Below, one piece after another: positions 1-6,081 of a stretch of 9,367 nucleotides of DNA (position 1 is its first letter; every line of letters starts with the position of its first letter). Position numbers and translations under genes: made by a program. The stretch is from a bacterium. Lineage in GTDB: Bacteria; CBDUZB01; JAGLHV01. The stretch lies in contig JAGLHV010000034.1 of the NCBI GenBank assembly GCA_023143305.1, positions 1-9,367 on the forward strand. Reading direction: 5' to 3'. The notes below the pieces were generated by a model. It did no database searches. It had not been told where the DNA came from and saw only the letters and a list, made by a program, of their open reading frames with translations.

Positions 1-2
1 AA

Positions 3-38
3 GTAAAAGAAAAAGTAAAAGAAAAAGTGAAGGAGCAA
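3..38 (+). repeat. Short 12-bp tandem repeat at the left edge (VKEK units)
   Basis: Two identical 12-bp units (gtaaaagaaaaa) at 3-14 and 15-26 are followed by a diverged third (gtgaaggagcaa) at 27-38, encoding VKEK, VKEK, VKEQ in the frame of the DnaA-like gene. The unit is codon-aligned, which is the main reason to think coding continues beyond the window's left edge. The copy number outside the window cannot be seen. Confidence 0.6.
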
Positions 39-1679
39 AAGGAACTAGAAGAAATAGACGAGGACTTTTTATTAGAACAAACTAAAAAAGTCAAACAAAA
101 AACCGGGACACCTCAAAGAAGTGAGGAAATAGAGGATCTTTTAAGAGAAAAAAATTTATTAGATGTTGAAGTAAATCAAAATAGTGAAAAAGAAAAAGAA
201 GAGAGCGAAAAACTTTTTGGAGAAGTAAAATTAAATCAGAGGTATACCTTCAATAATTTTGTCGTTGGCCCTAATAGTCGATTTACTCATGCGGCTGCTT
301 TAGCTGTAGCGGAAAACCCCGGAAAAATTTATAATCCGTTATTTATTTATGGTGGAGTAGGTTTGGGAAAAACGCACCTTTTACATGCTATAGGGCATTT
401 TGCCCGGGGGGAAAATAAAAATTTAAAAGTGTTGTATATTACTGCAGAAAAATTTATAGAAGATGTGATCGATGCTATTCGGCAGGGAACAGTAAAGAAT
501 TTTAGAAGTCATTGCAGAAAATTTGATATTTTATTGGTAGATGATATTCAGTTTTTAGCAGAAGCAGAATCTACACAGGAAGAATTTTTTCACACTTTTA
601 ATATTTTATATGATGAACAAAAGCAAATAGTTATTACCAGTGATAAACCACCCAAAAAATTAGTAGATGTAGAAGAGCGGTTGAAATCAAGGTTTGAATG
701 GGGATTAACTGCGGATATTAAGTCGCCTAATTTGGAGACACGGGTAGCTATTTTAAAAAAGAAAGAAGAAGCTCAAAACATGAAACTGGACGACGATATT
801 CTTCTTTATATTGCCGGAAGATTAAAGTCTAATATTCGCGAATTAGAAGGTTTTTTAAAAAGAATAGAGGCTTATGTTCAGCTTACTAAACAGGAAGTAA
901 ATTTGGAAACGATAAAAACTTTGTTGGAAGAACTTCTTCCTTCTGAAAAGGAGAGTCCAGAAGAAGGAAAGCAAAAAACAGAAATAAAGGAAAAATCAAT
1001 CGAAGAAAAAGAAAAAAAGAGAGCGGAAGAATTTTTAGAGAGAGAAGTGTTTAGTTTTAAGGATAAAAGAAGAGAACCGGAACAAAAATACGAGGAAAAG
1101 CCTGAGGAAAAGCCTGAGAAAAAGCCTGAGGAAAAGCCTGAGGAAAAGTCTGAGAAAAAGCCTGAGAAAAAGCCTGAGGAAAAAGAGGAAAAAACAATAG
1201 AGGAAAAACCGATAGAAAAAGTTTCTTTAGTAGAAGAAATTTATTCTACACAAAAAGCAACTATAGAGGAAGTAACTACAAACGGTAAAACTGTTAAAGT
1301 AGTTAAAGTAGGTTATTTTTATCCTCAGGAGCATGAAGAAGAATTAAAAAAAATAAAAAAGGAGTTCGAAAGTGTTATTGAAAAGCATAAATTAAAATTT
1401 CAATTAAAAGCAGTATTTGAAAAAGAATATATACCTTATGAAAAGGTAGAATATAAGTTTTTTGTTGATTTATGTAAAAAAGCCGGGTTAAAAATTGTTA
1501 TAGTTTTAGGTCCGCCAAAGGGTAAAGAATTAAAAGAGGCGGAGTTTTCTACCGGCTTAAACGCATTTTTGAGCGATGCTAAAATTTCTTTACAATTTGT
1601 TCCTTTCGCAGATATAGGCAAACAATTTAGATTTTTGAATCTGGTTTTAGATATTGTTTTAGTAAGTCATAAAAAATAA
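3..1679 (+). CDS. DnaA-type AAA+ ATPase lacking the domain IV DNA-binding region; 5' end probably outside the window
   Basis: Residues are numbered from the GTG at base 27, but the frame is open to the left edge and the codons before it continue the same VKEK pattern, with no ribosome-binding site, so the true start is probably upstream. Residues 1-65 are charged and probably disordered. Residues 66-305 closely match DnaA domain III: Walker A GGVGLGKT (109-116), Walker B ILLVDD (168-173), sensor I region (201-209), box VII with arginine finger R222 in RLKSRF, and sensor II R271 in SNIRELEG. All ATPase residues expected of DnaA are present. Domain IV, the helix-turn-helix that binds DnaA boxes, is absent. 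In its place come a Glu/Lys/Pro repeat linker (about 306-400) and an unrecognised alpha/beta-looking domain (about 411-550). It is therefore more likely a DnaA paralogue or regulator than the chromosomal initiator. No dnaN or DnaA-box cluster lies nearby. The AAA+ assignment is secure; the cellular role is unknown. Confidence 0.88.
   Translation, partial: VKEKVKEKVKEQKELEEIDEDFLLEQTKKVKQKTGTPQRSEEIEDLLREKNLLDVEVNQNSEKEKEESEKLFGEVKLNQRYTFNNFVVGPNSRFTHAAALAVAENPGKIYNPLFIYGGVGLGKTHLLHAIGHFARGENKNLKVLYITAEKFIEDVIDAIRQGTVKNFRSHCRKFDILLVDDIQFLAEAESTQEEFFHTFNILYDEQKQIVITSDKPPKKLVDVEERLKSRFEWGLTADIKSPNLETRVAILKKKEEAQNMKLDDDILLYIAGRLKSNIRELEGFLKRIEAYVQLTKQEVNLETIKTLLEELLPSEKESPEEGKQKTEIKEKSIEEKEKKRAEEFLEREVFSFKDKRREPEQKYEEKPEEKPEKKPEEKPEEKSEKKPEKKPEEKEEKTIEEKPIEKVSLVEEIYSTQKATIEEVTTNGKTVKVVKVGYFYPQEHEEELKKIKKEFESVIEKHKLKFQLKAVFEKEYIPYEKVEYKFFVDLCKKAGLKIVIVLGPPKGKELKEAEFSTGLNAFLSDAKISLQFVPFADIGKQFRFLNLVLDIVLVSHKK
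1092..1175 (+). repeat. Seven-copy 12-bp in-frame tandem repeat encoding EEKP/EKKP
   Basis: Seven contiguous 12-bp units of the form gag(g/a)aaaagcct encode EEKP, EEKP, EKKP, EEKP, EEKS, EKKP, EKKP (residues 356-383). Units differ only at the fourth base, and at one position giving Ser for Pro. Diverged EEKE, EEKT and EEKP segments follow to about base 1210. The near-identity of the DNA units points to recent slippage or unequal exchange. The segment makes a highly charged, probably extended linker between the AAA+ module and the C-terminal domain, and its copy number is likely to vary between strains. Confidence 0.9.
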
Positions 1680-1707
1680 TAAATTTAAAATAGAAATTTT
1701 GAATTTT

Positions 1708-1715
1708 AGGTGGAG
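1708..1715 (+). promoter_or_regulatory. Ribosome-binding site for the TTG-started transketolase N subunit
   Basis: A purine-rich AGGTGGAG lies 11 nt before the TTG at 1727. An in-frame stop (TAA) at 1718-1720 rules out any start further upstream, so this site and the TTG fix the start. The spacing is slightly long for a Shine-Dalgarno site. Confidence 0.6.
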
Positions 1716-1726
1716 AGTAATTTAAA

Positions 1727-2539
1727 TTGGAAAATAAGGAATTAGAAAAAAAGGCTACTCAGATAAGAAGAGACATTGTTTTAATGTTGCAGGAATCTAA
1801 ATCAGGACATCCGGGAGGATCATTGTCTTCCACAGAGATTATGGTTGCTTTATATTTTTCTGTTTTAAAGCATGATCCGCAAAAACCCAATTGGATTGAG
1901 AGAGATCGTTTTATTTTATCCAAAGGTCACAGTTGTCCTGTTCAATATGCTTGTTTGGCTCGGGCCGGATATTTTAATCGAGAGGAATTATTTACTTTAC
2001 GTAAATTAAATAGCCGTTTACAAGGGCATCCGGGAAAAGATAAAAAATTACCGGGGATAGAGGTTTCCAGTGGTTCCTTAGGGCAGGGTTTATCTATATC
2101 TGTTGGGAATGCTTTAGGATTTAAATTAGATAATAAATTACAAAGAGTGTATTGTTTAATGGGAGATGGAGAGCTTGATGAAGGACAAATTTGGGAGGCA
2201 GCAATGGCTGGTGCTCATTATCGATTAAACAATTTATGTGCTGTTGTTGATAATAATGGATTGCAAATAGATGGGTGCCTGAAAGAAGTGATGAACATTG
2301 AGCCTTTAAGGGAAAAATGGAATTCTTTTGGGTGGAATACTATAGAAATTGATGGGCATAAAATGCAGGAAATACTCAATGCTTTTAAAGCTGCCCAGGA
2401 AGAAAAAAATAAGCCAACGGTAATAATCGCTCATACTATAAAAGGAAAAGGCATATCTTTTATGGAAAATGTAGCCGGCTGGCATGGTAAAGCTCCCAGC
2501 AAGGAAGAGACAGACCGGGCTTTAAAGGAATTAGTTTAA
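1727..2539 (+). CDS. Transketolase, N-terminal (thiamine diphosphate-binding) subunit
   Basis: This is the PP-domain half of a split transketolase, the cytosolic pentose phosphate enzyme that moves two-carbon ketol units between sugar phosphates. The 270 residues match the usual length of this subunit. Visible motifs are SGHPGGSLS (26-34, substrate/cofactor histidine H28), KGHS (66-69), the GDG of the diphosphate/Mg site (146-148) ending in the paired Asn 176-177, and GWHG (251-254). It starts with TTG; an in-frame stop just upstream excludes an earlier start, and the N-terminus then lines up with the family. It lies 17 nt before the C subunit and 47 nt after the DnaA-like gene, with no clear terminator between, so it may be co-transcribed with either. 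Other thiamine enzymes with split subunits exist (DXS-like, acetoin dehydrogenase), but the motif set and the partner gene fit transketolase best. Confidence 0.94.
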   Translation: MENKELEKKATQIRRDIVLMLQESKSGHPGGSLSSTEIMVALYFSVLKHDPQKPNWIERDRFILSKGHSCPVQYACLARAGYFNREELFTLRKLNSRLQGHPGKDKKLPGIEVSSGSLGQGLSISVGNALGFKLDNKLQRVYCLMGDGELDEGQIWEAAMAGAHYRLNNLCAVVDNNGLQIDGCLKEVMNIEPLREKWNSFGWNTIEIDGHKMQEILNAFKAAQEEKNKPTVIIAHTIKGKGISFMENVAGWHGKAPSKEETDRALKELV

Positions 2540-2556
2540 AAGGAAGATATTTTATT

Positions 2557-3516
2557 ATGGGAAAAATGCGTTCAACCAGAGAAGGTTATGGAGAAGGTTT
2601 ACTCCTCTTAGGAGAGAAGAATAATAATTTAGTCGTTTTAGATGCGGATACTTCTTGTTCTACTAAAACAGATATATTTGCCCGAAAATTTCCGCATAGG
2701 TTTTTTAATGTAGGAGTTGCTGAACAAAATTTAATGGGGATAGCAGCGGGATTATCGTTAACCGGTAAAATTGCTTTTGCCAGTGGGTATAGTATATTTG
2801 TTTCAGGAAAAGCGTGGGATCAGATTAGAAATATAATTTGTTATTGTAAGTTAAACGTAAAAATAGGTGCTACTCATGCAGGAATAACTGTAGGAGCAGA
2901 TGGAGCAACTCATCAGGCATTGGAAGATATTGCTTTGATGAGGGTTATTCCAAATATGAATGTGGTTGTTCCTTGTGATGCCGTGGAAGCACGTAAGGCT
3001 GTGTTTACAATAGCAGAAGAGATACAAGGGCCTGTTTATCTTAGATTGGGTAGAGGGGCAGTTCCTTCAATTACCCAGGAATCAACTCCGTTTATTTTTG
3101 GAAAAGCCCTTACTCTTAACGAAGGGAAAGATGTTACCATTATTGCTTGCGGCATAATGGTGTGGGAATCATTAAAAGCTGTTGAAGAATTAAAAGAGGA
3201 AGGTATTTCGGTAAAGCTGCTCAATTTTCATACAATTAAGCCTCCCGATGAAGAAGCGATTATTCAGGCAGCAAAACAGACAAGGGCCTTAGTTACTGCG
3301 GAAGAACATCAGATTATAGGGGGATTGGGAGGAATGGTTAGTGAAATAATAGCAAGAGAAATGCCTGTTCCCTTAGAGATGGTAGGGGTTAAAAATAGCT
3401 TTGGAGAGTCAGGAGAAGCAAGTGAATTGATGGAAAAGTTCGGATTGACGGCAAAAGAAATTGTGAAAGCAGTAAAAAGAGTATTGAAAAAAAAGAAAAC
3501 TATCCTTCCTTTGTGA
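2557..3516 (+). CDS. Transketolase, C-terminal (pyrimidine-binding) subunit
   Basis: This is the second half of the split transketolase. Residues 1-170 form the Pyr domain, with the catalytic glutamate in NVGVAEQN (E56) that activates the thiamine aminopyrimidine ring, the GADGATHQALEDIALMR segment (113-129, H119), and YLRLGRG (161-167) closing the domain. Residues about 180-319 form the C-terminal transketolase domain, with TAEEHQIIGGLGG (248-260 region) and SFGESGEASELMEKFGL (281-297). The length of 319 residues is typical. An AGGAAG ribosome-binding site at 2541-2546 lies 10 nt before the ATG. The 17-nt gap to the N subunit implies co-transcription and assembly into one enzyme. The lysine-rich tail (KKKK at 311-314) is unremarkable. 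DXS or pyruvate dehydrogenase beta subunits are related alternatives, but the upstream partner argues for transketolase. Confidence 0.94.
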   Translation: MGKMRSTREGYGEGLLLLGEKNNNLVVLDADTSCSTKTDIFARKFPHRFFNVGVAEQNLMGIAAGLSLTGKIAFASGYSIFVSGKAWDQIRNIICYCKLNVKIGATHAGITVGADGATHQALEDIALMRVIPNMNVVVPCDAVEARKAVFTIAEEIQGPVYLRLGRGAVPSITQESTPFIFGKALTLNEGKDVTIIACGIMVWESLKAVEELKEEGISVKLLNFHTIKPPDEEAIIQAAKQTRALVTAEEHQIIGGLGGMVSEIIAREMPVPLEMVGVKNSFGESGEASELMEKFGLTAKEIVKAVKRVLKKKKTILPL

Positions 3517-3541
3517 ATTACGAAATTCTAAAAACTAATTA

Positions 3542-3567
3542 ACAGTTATGGTGACTGTGATATTTTT
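3542..3567 (+). terminator. Weak intrinsic-terminator-like hairpin after the transketolase genes
   Basis: ACAGTTA (3542-3548) pairs with TGACTGT (3552-3558) as a 7-bp stem with one G-T wobble and a 3-nt TGG loop. A T-rich run, TATTTTT, follows at 3561-3567. The stem is short and only partly GC, so it would be a weak terminator. Its position 25 nt after the transketolase stop, in one of the largest gaps in the window, supports a transcript end there. Confidence 0.35.
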
Positions 3568-3680
3568 AAATTTAAAAAAACTTACTTAATTCTTCCCATG
3601 CTCCTTTTATGCAAACATAATAAAATAATTTTTATAGGTAATCTTATCCATCAGTTGAAAAAAATATTCAGGGAGAAGAA

Positions 3681-5090
3681 ATGAAAAATATGAAGTGGCA
3701 GGAAATAATAGAACAAGATAAAGCCGGTTTAATTGCAAAATATACAGAAATTTTAAAGGAAAAAGAATATGGACAGGGTCTTTTAAAATATATTGATAGA
3801 ATAATGGAAATAATAGAAAAAGAAAACTATCAAAAATTGGAGAATTTAGTAGAAGAAATTTCTGAAATACCGCTTTATAGAAATATAAAGATTTCTTCTA
3901 TTCAGGAAGCCTTTTTAGATTTTAGAGAAGCAATAGCGTTTAAGTTAAAAGATAAATTTGAGAAAAATGATATTTCCGGAGAATTAATTTTAAAAGAACT
4001 TGAAAAGCTTTTATTTCGTATTATTTTTAAGGTTTCGGAATTATATTTAGCAACTCATGAAGCTATTATTATAAAGCAAAAAAGTATTTTAGATAGGAAA
4101 ATACAGGAATTATCTATGCTCCTGGCTATTTCTTCGGCAATGAATAAAATGTTGGATTTGGACAAACTTTTGATTCTTATTGCCGATGAGGTTTTATCAC
4201 TGGTTAATTATTATTCTTTTTCTATTATGCTTTTGAATAAAGAAGAAGAATTAGAATTAAAAGTTCTTTCAGGGTATAGGGAAAAAAATCCTTCCCCAGT
4301 TAAATTTAAAATAGGTGAAGGAGTAGCCGGGTGGGTAGCAGAAAATAAAAAGTCTTTATATATTTCAGATATATTAAGCGATAAGAGATTTATTGAGCCG
4401 TATGGGGAAGTAAAATGTATTTTTGCTACACCTTTGTTTTCCGGCGAACGGTTTATCGGGGTTTTAAATGTGGACAGTGATAAAGTAAATTCTTTTTCTA
4501 AGGAAGATAGAGATATTTTAGAATTGCTGGCTCTTCAGGCATCAGTTGCTATTACCAATGCCCGTTTTTGTGAAGAAGTAAAAATAAAAAACCGGTTAGA
4601 CCCGTTAACTCAGATTTATAATAATATTTATTTTGAAAAATTTTTTGAACAGGAAATGAAAAAAAACGGACAGAAAGAAATTCCTTTTAGCCTTTTTATT
4701 ATAAATATGGATAATTTTAATAAAATAAGTGATAAGTTTGGGTATAATCACAGTGACGAAATTTTGAAGAAGATTGGTGTTTTGTTGAAGAAAAATATGC
4801 GGAAAATTGATTGCGTTGCCCGATTAGGGGAAGATGAATTTGGCATAATTCAAATAGGCGTGGATGGGAGAGAAGTAGAAAGAGAAGGATTAAAGATAAA
4901 AAAAATAATAGAAGAATATCCCTGGAAGACTGAATGCGAAAAACTTACCTGTAGTATTGGTTGTACAGTATATCCGGAGAAAGGAAGGGAAAAAGAGAAG
5001 TTAATATCGCAAGCACGTTCAGCGATGGTTTTAGCTAAAAAGAAAGGGAAAAATAGAATTTTCTTTTATTCAGCAAAAATGGACGAATAG
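3681..5090 (+). CDS. GAF-GGDEF protein with degenerate catalytic site and intact c-di-GMP I-site
   Basis: This 469-residue protein has no signal peptide or membrane segment, so it is probably cytosolic. Residues 1-150 are helical and recall RsbR-type sensor regions (tentative). Residues about 155-297 form a GAF domain (IGEGVAGWVAENKK at 211-224, then TPLFSGERFIGVLNVDS). Residues about 300-465 form a GGDEF domain. The signature is GEDEF (383-387). Aligned by eye to PleD, metal Asp327 is N342, Lys332 is N347, guanine-contact Asn335 is S350 and the second glycine is E384. The inhibitory RxxD site, R374-D377, is intact at the correct five-residue distance. The likely role is a c-di-GMP receptor or allosteric module controlled by the GAF domain rather than an active diguanylate cyclase; this is inference. 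The ATG follows GGAGAAG at 3672-3678. It stands alone, 164 nt after transketolase and 97 nt before punA. Confidence 0.88.
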   Translation: MKNMKWQEIIEQDKAGLIAKYTEILKEKEYGQGLLKYIDRIMEIIEKENYQKLENLVEEISEIPLYRNIKISSIQEAFLDFREAIAFKLKDKFEKNDISGELILKELEKLLFRIIFKVSELYLATHEAIIIKQKSILDRKIQELSMLLAISSAMNKMLDLDKLLILIADEVLSLVNYYSFSIMLLNKEEELELKVLSGYREKNPSPVKFKIGEGVAGWVAENKKSLYISDILSDKRFIEPYGEVKCIFATPLFSGERFIGVLNVDSDKVNSFSKEDRDILELLALQASVAITNARFCEEVKIKNRLDPLTQIYNNIYFEKFFEQEMKKNGQKEIPFSLFIINMDNFNKISDKFGYNHSDEILKKIGVLLKKNMRKIDCVARLGEDEFGIIQIGVDGREVEREGLKIKKIIEEYPWKTECEKLTCSIGCTVYPEKGREKEKLISQARSAMVLAKKKGKNRIFFYSAKMDE

Positions 5091-5102
5091 GAGTAAGTAT
5101 AA

Positions 5103-5129
5103 GTTTTTTTATTTATGGTAGAAAAAAAC
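5103..5129. repeat. A/T-only inverted repeat upstream of punA
   Basis: GTTTTTTT (5103-5110) is perfectly complementary to AAAAAAAC (5122-5129), separated by 11 nt. The stem is almost all A-T and no T-run follows on the + strand, so it is not a classical terminator. On the - strand it would be similar. It sits 13 nt after the GGDEF gene stop. No convincing -35/-10 pair was seen in the rest of the 97-nt gap. Confidence 0.35.
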
Positions 5130-5187
5130 ACGGATAGTTGAATCTGTTTACAAATATATCAATTTTTAAGGTTAAGTTTAAATTAAA

Positions 5188-6033
5188 ATGAATTGGAATA
5201 AAAAAGTAAAAAAAACTAAAGATTATATTTTAAGTAAAAGTAAAATTAAACCTGAAATAGGCTTAATTTTAGGTTCCGGCTGGGAAGGCCTGGAAAAAAA
5301 AATAAAACAAAAAGTAAAAATACCCTATGCGGATATTCCTTATTTTGCTTTACCCAGGGTAGAAGGACATAAGGGAGAATTGATTTTAGGTAAATGGCCG
5401 GAAAGCCGAAAAAATAAAAAATGTGAAAAAAATTTGTGTGTAATGCAAGGAAGATTCCATTTTTATGAAGGGTATTCAATGCAGGAAATTACCTACCCTG
5501 TAAGAATAATGAAATCGTTGGGAATAAAAACATTAATTATAACTAATGCCAGCGGAGCAATTAATGAAAGTTTTTCTTGCGGAGATGTGGTGCTAATTTC
5601 CGACCATATAAATTTAATGGGAGATAATCCTTTAATTGGCGGAGATAAGCAGCGTATACAATTCTTGAATCTGGCTAATGTTTATGATAAGAAATTAATA
5701 AATTTAGCAAAAAGTTGTGCTCAAAAACAAAAAATAAATATAAAAGAAGGGGTCTATGTTGCTACTCAGGGGCCTGTTTACGAAACACCGGCGGAAATTA
5801 AATTAATGAGGAAAATTGGTGGAGACCTGGTGGGAATGTCTACTGTTCCGGAAGTAATTATGGCTGAATATTTAAAAATACGGGTTTTAGCGGTGGCTTG
5901 TATAGCTAATGTTAATGTAATAAAAAAAGGAAAGGGCAAAATTGTTCTTTCTCACCACCGGATAATAAAAAATATGCATAAATTTAAAGGAAATTTATTA
6001 AAATTAATAGAAGAAATTTTGTTTCAGATTTGA
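5188..6033 (+). CDS. punA: Purine-nucleoside phosphorylase, trimeric (PNP_UDP_1, low-molecular-mass) type
   Basis: This cytosolic salvage enzyme splits purine (deoxy)nucleosides with phosphate into the base and (deoxy)ribose-1-phosphate. Its 281 residues fit the trimeric class, and the family motifs run in order: GSG (29-31) and GHKG (H61) for phosphate, QGRFHFYEGY (87-96), TNASG (119-123), GPVYETPAE (195-203, with base-contact E199), GMST (216-219), and N241, equivalent to the purine-binding Asn243 of human PNP. E199 with N241 points to guanosine/inosine preference (inferred from the family). Two departures are seen: a lysine-rich expansion at about 70-83, and CIANVNVI where many bacterial homologues have CITNMAAG. 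Methylthioadenosine phosphorylase is the nearest alternative, but YETPAE favours PNP. The ribosome-binding site is poor: only AAGG at 5168-5171, 16 nt from the ATG. pdp follows after 48 nt. Confidence 0.92.
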   Translation: MNWNKKVKKTKDYILSKSKIKPEIGLILGSGWEGLEKKIKQKVKIPYADIPYFALPRVEGHKGELILGKWPESRKNKKCEKNLCVMQGRFHFYEGYSMQEITYPVRIMKSLGIKTLIITNASGAINESFSCGDVVLISDHINLMGDNPLIGGDKQRIQFLNLANVYDKKLINLAKSCAQKQKINIKEGVYVATQGPVYETPAEIKLMRKIGGDLVGMSTVPEVIMAEYLKIRVLAVACIANVNVIKKGKGKIVLSHHRIIKNMHKFKGNLLKLIEEILFQI

Positions 6034-6051
6034 TGAATTTTGACAGAAATG

Positions 6052-6072
6052 CTTTTTTTATTTAAAAAAAAG
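6052..6072. repeat. A/T inverted repeat abutting the pdp ribosome-binding site
   Basis: CTTTTTTT (6052-6059) pairs with AAAAAAAG (6065-6072) around a 5-nt loop, giving a perfect but weak 8-bp stem. Its 3' arm ends in the first G of the pdp Shine-Dalgarno run (AGGGGG, 6071-6076), so folding could slightly occlude ribosome binding. It has the same T7/A7 design as the repeat upstream of punA. Chance is plausible in AT-rich DNA. Confidence 0.35.
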
Positions 6073-6081
6073 GGGGCATGA

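Noticed and set aside
1436..1621. Open reading frame on the - strand within the DnaA-like gene
   Set aside because: It is a shadow of the + strand coding frame, with no family resemblance and no ribosome-binding site.
1..1679. Window as a chromosomal replication origin
   Set aside because: Apart from the DnaA-like gene there is no dnaN, recF, gyrB or rpmH neighbour, no box cluster, and the DnaA-like protein lacks domain IV.
1680..1726. Terminator between the DnaA-like gene and transketolase
   Set aside because: Only short A/T-rich complementary stretches (AAAAT/ATTTT) are present, with no GC stem or defined T-run after them.
3517..3680. Promoter for the GAF-GGDEF gene
   Set aside because: Several AT-rich -10-like words (for example CATAAT at 3616-3621) occur, but none has an acceptable -35 element at 16-18 nt, so no promoter is called.
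5091..5187. Purine riboswitch upstream of punA
   Set aside because: The 97-nt gap is too short and lacks conserved junction sequences or GC-paired stems; only an A/T hairpin is visible.
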